From VRUB01 sp046758085 (GTDB taxonomy: Bacteria > Pseudomonadota > Gammaproteobacteria > Acidiferrobacterales > SPGG2): DNA of 50,877 bases. The translations under genes and the position numbers were made by a program. The notes under the pieces were generated by a model, which ran no database searches, was not told the DNA's origin, and saw nothing but the letters and a program-made list of their open reading frames with translations. The stretch covers positions 1-50,877 of the forward strand of contig JBHHZP010000006.1 of NCBI GenBank assembly GCA_046758085.1, given 5' to 3'. This document shows, piece after piece, positions 9,154 to 17,322 of this stretch (positions are counted from its first letter, which is position 1; the number at the start of each line of letters is the position of its first letter).

Positions 9154-10932
9154 TTAGCGGTTGGGTTCGGGACTGTCCAGGCGACTCTTCTCCGCCAGGA
9201 GCTGGCTGAGCTCGGCCCGTTCTGTCTGGTCGAGGCCACAGGCACGCTCCTTGTTCAGCAGCGCGTCGGTGCGCTGTGCATGCGCCACCCGGCGCAGTTG
9301 CTCCAGCAGTCCGCGGAACTCCGCCTCCACATCGTGCTCGAGCATCGGATGGGTCCAGACCACAAGCTTTTCAAGGTGGGGGCGGTACTCGCTTTGGCGA
9401 AATCGTTCCATCACGGCGGCTGTGTTCAGCTGCGGCTCCGTTTGCAAGAGCACAAGCAACTCCCGCAATAACTCTACGCCCGGCGCGTCGATGCCGACAA
9501 ACTCGTTTGGGTCCGGCACACGCTGTGCCAGCGCCGGGTTCTGCAACAGCATGGCCACCGCGGATCGCACCGGGGAGGGTGGCTTTTTCAGCCCGGTTGG
9601 CGTTCGCGCAAAAGTGCGCGTCACCTCGGTCTCCTCCGTCTTTAACATCAGTGTAGACAATTTTCCCAGATCGAGTTGGCTGATCGTGGACAACCGCTCC
9701 AGCATCATCTGGCGAAATACGCCATTTGGCAGCTTGGATATGATCGGGCGCGCAAGCTCGGCCAGGCGTGCGCGACCATCGAGTCGGCTGACGTCCGCGC
9801 GCTTCTGCAAGGTCTGAAACAAAAACTCGGGTAGCGGCATTGCCTGCACCTGGCGCACCAGAAACGCCTCTCTGCCCTCCTTGCGCACGAGCGAGTCGGG
9901 GTCTTCGCCCTCCGGCACAAACAAGAAGCTGATCTGACGGCCGTCGTGCAGCGCCGGCAACGCGTTCTCAAGCGCACGCCAGGCCGCCTGGCGCCCCGCG
10001 CGATCACCATCGAAACAGAAGGTTACGTCCGGCGTGAAGCGGAAAAGCCGCTCCACATGCTCGCGCGTGGTGGCCGTACCCAGCGTGGCCACGACGAAAT
10101 CGATGCCGAACTGCGCCAGTGCTACCACATCCATGTAACCCTCCACCACGAGCGCGCGTTGCTCGCGCCGAATCGCCTCGCGTGCGAGGTAAAGGCCGTA
10201 CATCTCGCGCCCTTTGTGAAACAGCGGAGTCTCGGGGGAGTTGAGGTACTTCGGGTCGCCCTGGTCCAGCACGCGGCCGCCGAAACCGACGATGCGTCCG
10301 CGGTAGTCATGAATAGGGAACATGATGCGGTTGCGAAAACGGTCATAGTAGCCCCCGCTTTCCCGCTTAGCCAGTAAGCCGGCGCGTAGCAAGTCTTGCA
10401 GCTGCGCGTCGGTGTGGCCAAGCGCGCGCACCAGGTTGTCCCAGCCCTCGGGGGCGTAACCCAGCCCGAAGCGGGCGGCGATCTCGCCGCTCAAGCCCCG
10501 CCTCTTCAGATACTCGACGGCGTGGTGGGCCTGCGGGTGCTCTCGGAGTTGAAGGCGGTAATAGCGATCTGCCTCCTGCAGCGCGCCCAACAGGTCCGCG
10601 CCCGCCTCGGCGCGCTCGCTGTCCGCCCGACTGTCCTTTGGTACGGGCATGCCCACAGCGCCGGCCAGCTCTTCCACCGCCTCGGGGAAGCTCATGTGCT
10701 CGTACTCCATCAGAAAGCCGATGGCGGAGCCGTGCGCGCCGCAACCGAAGCAGTGATAGAACTGTTTGTCGGCGCTGACGGTAAAAGAAGGGGTTTTCTC
10801 ATCGTGGAAGGGGCAGCGCGCCTTGAAATCCTTGCCCATCTTGGCAAGCGGCACGCGCGTGTCGACAACGTCCACGATGTCGACACGCGTAAGCAGCTCG
10901 TCAATAAAGGCCTGGGGAATTCTGCCGGCCAT
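9154..10932 (-). CDS. dnaG: DNA primase DnaG
   Basis: Makes RNA primers for chromosome replication, working with the DnaB helicase. The 592-residue protein has the N-terminal CHC2 zinc domain (Cys40, His43, Cys61, Cys64 in CPFHDEKTPSF and CFGCG), the RNA polymerase core with the Toprim motifs VVEGYMDVVALAQFG and FDGDRAGRQAA, and a C-terminal DnaB-interaction region. The length is normal for gammaproteobacterial primases. It lies between yqeY and rpoD as part of the macromolecular synthesis operon that couples translation, replication and transcription genes. Confidence 0.98.
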   Translation of the reverse strand: MAGRIPQAFIDELLTRVDIVDVVDTRVPLAKMGKDFKARCPFHDEKTPSFTVSADKQFYHCFGCGAHGSAIGFLMEYEHMSFPEAVEELAGAVGMPVPKDSRADSERAEAGADLLGALQEADRYYRLQLREHPQAHHAVEYLKRRGLSGEIAARFGLGYAPEGWDNLVRALGHTDAQLQDLLRAGLLAKRESGGYYDRFRNRIMFPIHDYRGRIVGFGGRVLDQGDPKYLNSPETPLFHKGREMYGLYLAREAIRREQRALVVEGYMDVVALAQFGIDFVVATLGTATTREHVERLFRFTPDVTFCFDGDRAGRQAAWRALENALPALHDGRQISFLFVPEGEDPDSLVRKEGREAFLVRQVQAMPLPEFLFQTLQKRADVSRLDGRARLAELARPIISKLPNGVFRQMMLERLSTISQLDLGKLSTLMLKTEETEVTRTFARTPTGLKKPPSPVRSAVAMLLQNPALAQRVPDPNEFVGIDAPGVELLRELLVLLQTEPQLNTAAVMERFRQSEYRPHLEKLVVWTHPMLEHDVEAEFRGLLEQLRRVAHAQRTDALLNKERACGLDQTERAELSQLLAEKSRLDSPEPNR

Positions 10933-11020
10933 CGGGGTATTCTATATCAGCGCGGAAGCTCCATCCCGGCAGGTCGCCCGGGCGCCGCCTGCCACCGCTC
11001 GACTCGGCAGACGCGCCGGA

Positions 11021-11470
11021 TCAGCCGCTGCTGAGCTTAGCCTTGACCTTCGCGCTGACCTGGCCCATGTCCGCGCGGCCCTGGAGTTGGGGCTTGAGCA
11101 CCCCCATGACCTTGCCCATCTCCTTCATGGAGGCGGCCCCGGTCTGCGCGAGCGCATCTGCGATGACTGCGTCCAGCTCGTCATCGGTAAGCCGGGCGGG
11201 CATATACGCTTGCCACACCGCGATCTCGCGGTTTTCCTTGTCTGCCAGGTCCTGGCGGCCCCCGTCGATGAACTGCTGCGCGGCGTCTCGGCCCTGCTTG
11301 ATCAGCTTCTCGACCACCGAGATGATGTCGGGATCGTCCAGGGTGCTGCGGGTATCTACCTCGCGGCGCTGAATCGCGGCATGGAGCAAGCGGATGGCAT
11401 TCAGGCGCTGCTGGTCGCGGGCGCGCAAGGCGTCCTTCATGTCCTGGCTGATTCTTTCCTTCAGGCCCAC
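11021..11470 (-). CDS. GatB/YqeY domain protein
   Basis: A 149-residue protein of the YqeY family, related to the C-terminal tRNA-binding domain of GatB but found as a free-standing protein. Typical family features: start GLKERISQDMKDALRARDQ, then LNAIRLLHAAIQRREVD, and the C-terminal MGKVMGVLKPQLQGRADMGQVS. A role in tRNA-dependent amidation or tRNA handling is assumed from the domain only. It lies 35 bp downstream of rpsU and 88 bp upstream of dnaG, the usual place in many gammaproteobacteria. Confidence 0.95.
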   Translation of the reverse strand: MGLKERISQDMKDALRARDQQRLNAIRLLHAAIQRREVDTRSTLDDPDIISVVEKLIKQGRDAAQQFIDGGRQDLADKENREIAVWQAYMPARLTDDELDAVIADALAQTGAASMKEMGKVMGVLKPQLQGRADMGQVSAKVKAKLSSG

Positions 11471-11505
11471 GGCAGCCGGGGGTGGCGCGGTCGGCGCCAG
11501 GGTGA

Positions 11506-11721
11506 TCAGTATTTGCGCGTGGTACGTGCGACCACGCGTGCGAGCTTTTTGAGCTCGCGCTTGCGCGCTGCTGCTGCTTTACGCTTGCGCACTGCGGTAG
11601 GTTTCTCGTAGAACTCGCGCCGTCGCATTTCGGCAAAAATCCCCGCTTTCTCGCAGGACCGGCGGAACCGGCGCAAGGCGATCTCGAATGGCTCGTTTTC
11701 CTTTACCCGAACGGACGGCAT
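11506..11721 (-). CDS. rpsU: Ribosomal protein bS21
   Basis: A 71-residue basic protein of the small subunit head/platform region, needed for efficient initiation. The sequence starts PSVRVKENEPFEIALRRFRR and ends with the usual Arg/Lys-rich tail (KKLARVVARTTRKY); length and pattern are fully typical of gammaproteobacteria. It is the first gene of the rpsU-yqeY-dnaG-rpoD unit. An AGAGGTGA ribosome site lies upstream of its ATG. Confidence 0.98.
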   Translation of the reverse strand: MPSVRVKENEPFEIALRRFRRSCEKAGIFAEMRRREFYEKPTAVRKRKAAAARKRELKKLARVVARTTRKY

Positions 11722-11749
11722 AGGGTCTGGGTCACCTCTGTCAACGTTT

Positions 11750-11760
11750 TCAATATAGCA
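11750..11760 (-). promoter_or_regulatory. Possible extended -10 promoter of the rpsU operon
   Basis: On the minus strand TGCTATATT (extended -10 TG-n-TATATT) lies about 30 bp upstream of the rpsU start codon. No good -35 at 16-18 bp was found, which extended -10 promoters tolerate. Confidence 0.4.
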
Positions 11761-11870
11761 CCCACTCCGGGGGCTTACCCTGCAAAGCGCGCGATTCTAT
11801 AGGCTTATAGCGCCTTTGTACACCCGCGCGGCCCTTGTCCGGCGGCCGGATTGCTCCCAGAATAGCGCGT

Positions 11871-12887
11871 ATGCGCGTCCTCGGGTTGGAGACCTCCTGC
11901 GATGACACCGGCGCGGCGATTTTCGACGCCGGGCGCGGCCTGCTGGCACACGCCCTTTACTCCCAGGCCCCGATCCACGCCGCCTATGGCGGCGTGGTGC
12001 CCGAGCTCGCCTCGCGCGATCACGTGCGCAAGGTGCTGCCGCTGGTGCAGGCGGTCATGGCACAGGCCGGAACACGGCCAGAGGAGATTGACGGGCTCGC
12101 CTATACCGCGGGCCCGGGCCTGGTGGGGGCGCTGCTGGTCGGGGCCGCAATCGGGCGGTCACTGGCCTATGCCTGGGGCGTCCCCGCAGTCGCTGTGCAT
12201 CACATGGAGGCCCACCTACTTTCCCCGATGTTGGAGCCCGAACCGCCCGAGTTTCCGTTTCTGGCGTTGCTGGTCTCCGGCGGCCACACCCTGCTTGCGG
12301 ACGTTTGCGCGGTCGGCCAATACACGGTCCTGGGCGAATCGCTGGACGATGCGGTGGGTGAGGCATTCGACAAGACCGCCAAGGCGCTCGGTCTGGGATA
12401 TCCGGGGGGGCCTGCGATCGCTCAGGTAGCGCAGCAAGGCACTCCGGGGGAGTTTCATTTTCCGCGGCCCATGACCGAGAAGCCGGGGCTCGAATTCAGC
12501 TTCAGTGGCCTGAAGACGGCGGTGGTGCATGCGATCGCCGGGCGTTTGTTGGATGTACAGACAATTGCTGATGTCGCGCTAGAATTCGAGCAGGCCGCCA
12601 TCGCCACCCTAGCAATCAAGTGCCGGCGCGCGCTCGATCAGACCGGCCATAAGCGCCTGGTGGTGGCGGGGGGTGTCAGTGCCAATTACCTGTTGCGCAA
12701 GGAGCTGGGCAATCTGGCGGCCGTTCTCGGAGCGAAAGTGTATTACCCGCGCCCTGAATTTTGCACCGACAACGGCGCGATGGTCGCGTATGCAGGCGCT
12801 CTGCGGCTCGCTGCCGGGCAATACGAGGAGTTCGCTTTTCGCGTGCATCCGCGCTGGGAGATCGATCGCCTGCTGCCCGTACACTGA
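11871..12887 (+). CDS. tsaD: tRNA threonylcarbamoyladenosine synthase subunit TsaD
   Basis: Catalyses transfer of the threonylcarbamoyl group to A37 of ANN-reading tRNAs, with TsaB and TsaE. The 338-residue protein starts at MRVLGLETSCDDT; an upstream in-frame ATG at 11835 would add 12 residues without family similarity. It shows the ASKHA fold and the iron-binding HHMEAH motif, the ATP-binding VSGGHT and the C-terminal CTDNGAMVAYAG. Length matches E. coli TsaD (337). It is divergent from rpsU, the standard arrangement in gammaproteobacteria. Confidence 0.97.
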   Translation: MRVLGLETSCDDTGAAIFDAGRGLLAHALYSQAPIHAAYGGVVPELASRDHVRKVLPLVQAVMAQAGTRPEEIDGLAYTAGPGLVGALLVGAAIGRSLAYAWGVPAVAVHHMEAHLLSPMLEPEPPEFPFLALLVSGGHTLLADVCAVGQYTVLGESLDDAVGEAFDKTAKALGLGYPGGPAIAQVAQQGTPGEFHFPRPMTEKPGLEFSFSGLKTAVVHAIAGRLLDVQTIADVALEFEQAAIATLAIKCRRALDQTGHKRLVVAGGVSANYLLRKELGNLAAVLGAKVYYPRPEFCTDNGAMVAYAGALRLAAGQYEEFAFRVHPRWEIDRLLPVH

Positions 12888-13006
12888 GTCGCGCGAACGG
12901 ACGTGTTGGCGGCGTATGCACGGGCACCCGCGAGCGTATAGAATCGTGTCATGTTTCAATGCAGTCTTCCCGCAGCCCACCGACCAGCCCGATCTCCTGT
13001 CACAGC

Positions 13007-13588
13007 ATGAACTTCTGCAGTCACTGCGGCGCAGCCGTCACGCTTCGGGTCCCGGCGGGCGACACGCTGCCGCGGTATGTGTGCGACACGTGCGAGACCG
13101 TCCATTACCAGAATCCCAAGATCGTCGCCGGCTGTATCCCGGAGTGGGAAGACGGGATCCTGCTTTGCCGCCGGGCGATCGAGCCCCGCCACGGCCTGTG
13201 GACCCTGCCGGCGGGTTTCATGGAGAAAGGGGAGACCACTCTGCAGGCGGCGGCACGCGAGACGCTGGAGGAGGCCGGCGCCCGCGTCGAGGTCGGGGCC
13301 CTGTACACGGTGTTCAGTCTACCCCACATTGACCAGGTCTATCTGTTCTACCGCGGCCAGCTCACTGACCTCGACTATGCACCCGGGAGCGAGAGCCTTG
13401 AGGTCGACCTGTTCCACGAGCACGTCGTCCCCTGGGACCAACTGGCCTTTCGGGTAGTGCGTGAAACGCTGAAGCTCTATTACCAGGACCGTCTCACCGG
13501 CCGATTTCGAACCCATGTCGGCGATATCGTGCGCATGCCTGGAACCCCAGCCGAGTACGAGGTCAGCATCTCGGCTCAGGACGGCTAG
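13007..13588 (+). CDS. Zinc-ribbon Nudix hydrolase
   Basis: A 193-residue hydrolase of nucleoside diphosphate-linked substrates. An N-terminal zinc ribbon (CSHCG ... CDTC) is followed by the Nudix box GFMEKGETTLQAAARETLEEAG, which fits GX5EX7REUXEEXGU. The start chosen is MNFCSHCG, because upstream in-frame codons show no family similarity. The general form (zinc ribbon, HYQNPKIVAGCI, LPAGFMEKGE) is like the NUDT14/NADH pyrophosphatase-related group, but the substrate cannot be named. It follows tsaD by about 120 bp and may be transcribed with it. Confidence 0.93.
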   Translation: MNFCSHCGAAVTLRVPAGDTLPRYVCDTCETVHYQNPKIVAGCIPEWEDGILLCRRAIEPRHGLWTLPAGFMEKGETTLQAAARETLEEAGARVEVGALYTVFSLPHIDQVYLFYRGQLTDLDYAPGSESLEVDLFHEHVVPWDQLAFRVVRETLKLYYQDRLTGRFRTHVGDIVRMPGTPAEYEVSISAQDG

Positions 13589-13635
13589 ACATCATGTTTT
13601 GGCCTGCCCGTGACTCCTGAACCGCGCGCGGTCGT

Positions 13636-14232
13636 TCAGCTTGCGGGACGACCGATCTTGCTCTCGCCACCCGTAAGAAGGTTCTTAATATTGGCACGGT
13701 GGCGCCAGACCAGCAGTATCGACATCATCACGCTGACGGCCACGTAAGGCGGTTGCCCGGGGAAGGTCCACCAGACATACACGGGGGCGAGCGCCGCCGC
13801 CGCCACCGCGGCAAGCGATGAGTAACGAAACACGGCAGCCATAGCGAGCCAGGTTGTGATCAGTGCCAGCGCGACCCACAGGCTCAACGCCAGCCACACC
13901 CCCAGCGCGGTCGCCACACCCTTACCCCCGCGGAAACCGAAAAATACCGGGTACAGATGTCCCAGGAACGCCAACAGCCCGGTCAACGCCAGGATCATGG
14001 GCTCAGCGGTAAACGCGCGCGCGATCAGCACCGGTATCACGCCTTTCAGGGCATCGCCCATCAGGGTCAACGCGGCGGCAAGTTTTCCACCATAGCGCAG
14101 GATATTCGTAGCGCCGGGATTTCGCGAGCCCACTGTGCGCGGGTCTTCCAGCTTCATGAGTCGGGCGACCACGACCGCGGTCGAGACCGAGCCCAGCACG
14201 TACCCGAGCGCAGGAAGCAGATATTCGATCAT
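13636..14232 (-). CDS. plsY: Glycerol-3-phosphate acyltransferase PlsY
   Basis: Inner-membrane enzyme that transfers the acyl group of acyl phosphate to glycerol 3-phosphate, the first step of phospholipid synthesis. The 198-residue form starts at MIEYLLPALGYVLGS; the frame also has an ATG 12 codons upstream without family support. Motifs: VGSRNPGATNILR (motif 1), GHLYPVFFGFRGGKGVATALG (motif 2), and a C-terminal LLVWRHRANIKNLLTGGESKIG (motif 3). Several membrane helices are present. Divergent from folB, as in many gammaproteobacteria near tsaD. Confidence 0.97.
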   Translation of the reverse strand: MIEYLLPALGYVLGSVSTAVVVARLMKLEDPRTVGSRNPGATNILRYGGKLAAALTLMGDALKGVIPVLIARAFTAEPMILALTGLLAFLGHLYPVFFGFRGGKGVATALGVWLALSLWVALALITTWLAMAAVFRYSSLAAVAAAALAPVYVWWTFPGQPPYVAVSVMMSILLVWRHRANIKNLLTGGESKIGRPAS

Positions 14233-14317
14233 GCGGGTATTGGAAGCCTTTCCGCGCCGAGCCGTCAAGACACGTTTTCCGATTTCCGCTATATTGCGCG
14301 CGAACCTAAGGGCCCGT

Positions 14318-14674
14318 ATGGATATCGTTTATCTCCGTGAGCTGAAGATCCCGTGCACTATCGGCGTGTGGGATTGGGAGCGACGCATCAAGCAGATCGT
14401 CGTCATCGATCTCGACCTGGCAGCCGATGTGCGTGCGGCGGCACGCAGCGACCGCCTCGAGGGTGCACTTGACTACAAGGCGGTCACTAAGCGCCTGATC
14501 GAATATGTCGGCGAGTCCCAGTTCCAGTTGGTCGAGACGCTGGCGGAGCACATCGCCGAGATCATCCGCACAGAGTTCACAGTCCCGTGGGTGCGGGTGT
14601 CTATTAATAAGAAGGGGGCTATCCGCGGCGCCTCGGATGTGGGTGTGGTGATAGAGCGCGGGGAGAAAGACTGA
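14318..14674 (+). CDS. folB: Dihydroneopterin aldolase
   Basis: Converts 7,8-dihydroneopterin to 6-hydroxymethyl-dihydropterin in folate synthesis. The 118-residue protein starts at MDIVYLRELKIPCTIGVWDWERRIKQ and contains the DYKAVTKRLIEYV and LVETLAEHIAEI segments and the catalytic-region KKGAIRGASDVGVVIER. The longer upstream reading frame overlaps plsY and is not used. It lies 57 bp before folK, the next enzyme of the pathway. Confidence 0.95.
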   Translation: MDIVYLRELKIPCTIGVWDWERRIKQIVVIDLDLAADVRAAARSDRLEGALDYKAVTKRLIEYVGESQFQLVETLAEHIAEIIRTEFTVPWVRVSINKKGAIRGASDVGVVIERGEKD

Positions 14675-14731
14675 CCGCGCCCAAGCTGCCAACCGATGTT
14701 GGCCGTCGATGAAAGCCTGGAGCAAGTGAGA

Positions 14732-15226
14732 ATGCCGCGAGTTTACGTAAGTATCGGCAGCAATATCGATAAAGAAAAGAACATCCGCATCGCCATCAAA
14801 GCCTTGCATGACACCTATCACCCACTCACGCTTTCAAGCGTCTACGAGAGCATCGCCGTCGGCTTTCGCGGTAAGAATTTTTATAACCTGGTCGCAGGAT
14901 TCGACACGCCGGCCACTGTAGATGAGGTCTCGGCCTGCCTGGTCGGCCTCGAGGACTCCTGCGGGCGCCACCGTGCGGGGCACGGGTTCGAGCCGCGCAC
15001 ACTCGACCTGGATCTGCTGCTTTACGGCGATCTACAGCGACACGACGATCATATCGATGTCCCGCGGCACGAGATTACTCGCTATGCCTTCGTGTTGCGC
15101 CCGCTTGCGGAGATCGCTCCACGGCTCAAGCACCCGCAGACCAGGATGACCTGGAGCGAGATCTGGCGTAACTTTGCAGACGAGTCGCAGAAGCTTTGGC
15201 CTGTAAAGTTTGATTTGGAGCCCTAA
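14732..15226 (+). CDS. folK: HPPK (2-amino-4-hydroxy-6-hydroxymethyldihydropteridine pyrophosphokinase)
   Basis: Transfers pyrophosphate from ATP to 6-hydroxymethyl-dihydropterin. The 164-residue protein starts at MPRVYVSIGSNIDKEKNI, with GGAG about 11 bp upstream. Family signatures: GRHRAGHGFEPRTLDLDLLLYGD with the two metal-binding aspartates, and the C-terminal VPRHEITRYAFVLRPLAEIAP. It directly follows folB and precedes a convergent pteridine-reductase-like gene. Confidence 0.95.
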   Translation: MPRVYVSIGSNIDKEKNIRIAIKALHDTYHPLTLSSVYESIAVGFRGKNFYNLVAGFDTPATVDEVSACLVGLEDSCGRHRAGHGFEPRTLDLDLLLYGDLQRHDDHIDVPRHEITRYAFVLRPLAEIAPRLKHPQTRMTWSEIWRNFADESQKLWPVKFDLEP

Positions 15227-15276
15227 TATTCGCGCACGACTCATGATCCCTGCTCGTTCAGCCCGGAAAGACGGCG

Positions 15277-16029
15277 TCACAGAAAGATACTGCGCCCGCC
15301 GTCGACCCTGATGATCTGGCCTGTTATGTAGCCACCATCGGCTATCAAGAACAGTACGGCACGCATAACATCTCCTGGGTCGCCGGTGCGCTTGAGTACG
15401 GTGCGCGCAATGACGCGCTTTTTGGCTGATTCATCGAGACCGTCTTCGGGCCACATAATGGCACCGGGCGCGATCGCGTTGACTCTCACCTCCGGTCCAA
15501 GCTCGCGCGCCAGCGATCGCGTCAGCATGATCACTCCCGCCTTGGCCGCGCTGTAGATGGGATAGCGCTTGAGCGGTAACTCACCGTAGATGTCCCCCAT
15601 GTTCACGATGCATCCTTGCGTTGCCTTAAGGTGCGGCGCCGCTGCTTGGGCCAGGAAAAACGGTGTCTTCAGATTGGTGCCGATCAGGTTTTCCCATTGT
15701 TGCTCCGTTGCCTCTTCAAGCGGCGTCGGATAGAAGCTCGAGGCATTGTTGATGAGCACGTCGACACGACCGAAGGCCTTGACCGTTTCACTCACCAGAC
15801 GTTGCAGAAAGTCAGCGCCTGCAAGCAGATCGCCGGACACCAGTTGCACGGATTGCGGGCGCGCCTCATTCAACTCTGTTTGCAGCGCACGTGCCCTGTC
15901 CTGCGAGGAACGGTAATGAATCACCAGCCTCATGCCGCGTGCGTGCAAGGCGCGGCCAATGTAAGCGCCGATGCGGCGTGCACCGCCGGTGATGATCGCC
16001 ACTTTGTCGCTGAGCGTTTCCTCGGCCAT
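15277..16029 (-). CDS. Pteridine reductase-like short-chain dehydrogenase
   Basis: A 250-residue SDR (start MAEETLSDKVAIITG; a further upstream ATG is in frame but unsupported). The Rossmann motif is TGGARRIGAYIGR, the catalytic serine region contains NMGDIYGE, and YSAAKAG holds Tyr and Lys. NNASSFYPTPLEEATEQQW and the Arg of GGARRIG are typical of pteridine reductases (PTR1/FolM group), which reduce dihydropterin or dihydrofolate with NADPH. Its place next to folB and folK supports a pterin substrate. An alternative is a generic SDR of other specificity. Confidence 0.85.
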   Translation of the reverse strand: MAEETLSDKVAIITGGARRIGAYIGRALHARGMRLVIHYRSSQDRARALQTELNEARPQSVQLVSGDLLAGADFLQRLVSETVKAFGRVDVLINNASSFYPTPLEEATEQQWENLIGTNLKTPFFLAQAAAPHLKATQGCIVNMGDIYGELPLKRYPIYSAAKAGVIMLTRSLARELGPEVRVNAIAPGAIMWPEDGLDESAKKRVIARTVLKRTGDPGDVMRAVLFLIADGGYITGQIIRVDGGRSIFL

Positions 16030-16096
16030 ACTCCAAGCCCCGTAAGATCTTACAGCGTAAGACAATAACGCCTAACATAGCTAAACTCCATGACCA

Positions 16097-17305
16097 ATGA
16101 CAGACGAACCGCCTCCAGGCGAAGGTGTCTTGCCGCAGATGGCCCATGCCGCAACATCGCTGCCGCCGCCGACAGCGGAGGAAAGCGCACGAAGTGCCCG
16201 ATTAATTGAGCTCATTCGCGATGAAATCGCAGCAGCTGGGGGCAACATCGACTTTTCCCGCTACATGGAGCTTGCGCTCTACGCGCCCGGGCTGGGCTAC
16301 TACCGCGGTGGGGCGCAGAAGTTTGGCGCGAACGGCGACTTCGTCACGGCTCCGGAGCTCTCGACGATCTTTGCCCACTGCCTTGCACAGTCGTGCCAGG
16401 CGATTCTCGCTGGTTTGGGCCACGGCGACATCCTTGAAGCCGGGGCCGGCAGCGGTGCGCTTGCGCTCGGTCTGTTGCATGAGCTTGAGCAGCTCGGAGC
16501 GCTGCCGGAGCACTATTTTATCCTGGAGCTGAGCGCCGAGTTGCAACAGCGCCAACGCGCCCTAATCGAGCGTGAGGCACCGGAGCTTTTCTCGCGAGTC
16601 CAGTGGTTACAAGCACTGCCAGAAAACGAGCTCGACGGCATAGTGCTCGCGAATGAGGTGCTCGATGCTATACCGGTGCATCGCTTTCGCGTGGAGGACG
16701 ATGGCATCCACCAGCTCTGCGTGGGCTGGAGCGGAGGGCGTTTTACCTGGGACTCTCGACCGGCGCGCCCGGAGGTCGGCGGCCGCATCGCGCCACTCAC
16801 ACTGCCGCCCGGTTACACCTCCGAAATAAACTTCCAGGCCGAGGCTTGGATCAAGAGCCTTGCTGAGCGCATGAACACAGGTGCACTGCTGCTGATTGAC
16901 TACGGCTTTCCACGGCGGGAGTTCTACCATCCGCAAAGGAGCGAGGGCACCCTCATGTGCCACTATCGCCACCGCAACCACGTCAATCCGCTGATTCTTA
17001 CAGGCTTGCAGGACATTACCGCCCATGTGGACTTCACCGCCATGGCCGAGGCCGGTTGCGACTCTGGGCTATCGCTCCTCGGCTACACCAGTCAGGCCGC
17101 GTTCCTGCTCGCAAGCGATCTCATGGGACTTATCGCCGAGTCCGATCCCCGCGCCGTGCGCGAGCACCTGGCGCTGACGCACCAGGTCAACAAGCTCACA
17201 TCACCGGCGGAGATGGGCGAGCTCTATAAGGTGATGGCGCTGGGGCGGGGTATCGATACGCCGCTGCCGGGGTTCACACTGCAGGATCGGCGGGGGCGGT
17301 TGTAG
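16097..17305 (+). CDS. MidA/NDUFAF7-type SAM-dependent methyltransferase
   Basis: A 402-residue protein of the DUF185/MidA family, related to mitochondrial NDUFAF7, which dimethylates an arginine of complex I. The SAM motif is DILEAGAGSGALALGLL; further family segments are YYRGGAQKFGANGDFVTAPELS, IVLANEVLDAIPVHRF and LLIDYGFPRREFYHPQR. Whether the bacterial protein has the same target is not known from sequence. It starts from an ATG divergent from the pteridine-reductase gene, separated by 67 bp, and ends 17 bp from the convergent CoA-transferase gene. Confidence 0.92.
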   Translation: MTDEPPPGEGVLPQMAHAATSLPPPTAEESARSARLIELIRDEIAAAGGNIDFSRYMELALYAPGLGYYRGGAQKFGANGDFVTAPELSTIFAHCLAQSCQAILAGLGHGDILEAGAGSGALALGLLHELEQLGALPEHYFILELSAELQQRQRALIEREAPELFSRVQWLQALPENELDGIVLANEVLDAIPVHRFRVEDDGIHQLCVGWSGGRFTWDSRPARPEVGGRIAPLTLPPGYTSEINFQAEAWIKSLAERMNTGALLLIDYGFPRREFYHPQRSEGTLMCHYRHRNHVNPLILTGLQDITAHVDFTAMAEAGCDSGLSLLGYTSQAAFLLASDLMGLIAESDPRAVREHLALTHQVNKLTSPAEMGELYKVMALGRGIDTPLPGFTLQDRRGRL

Positions 17306-17322
17306 TACGCTGCTAGTAAGCA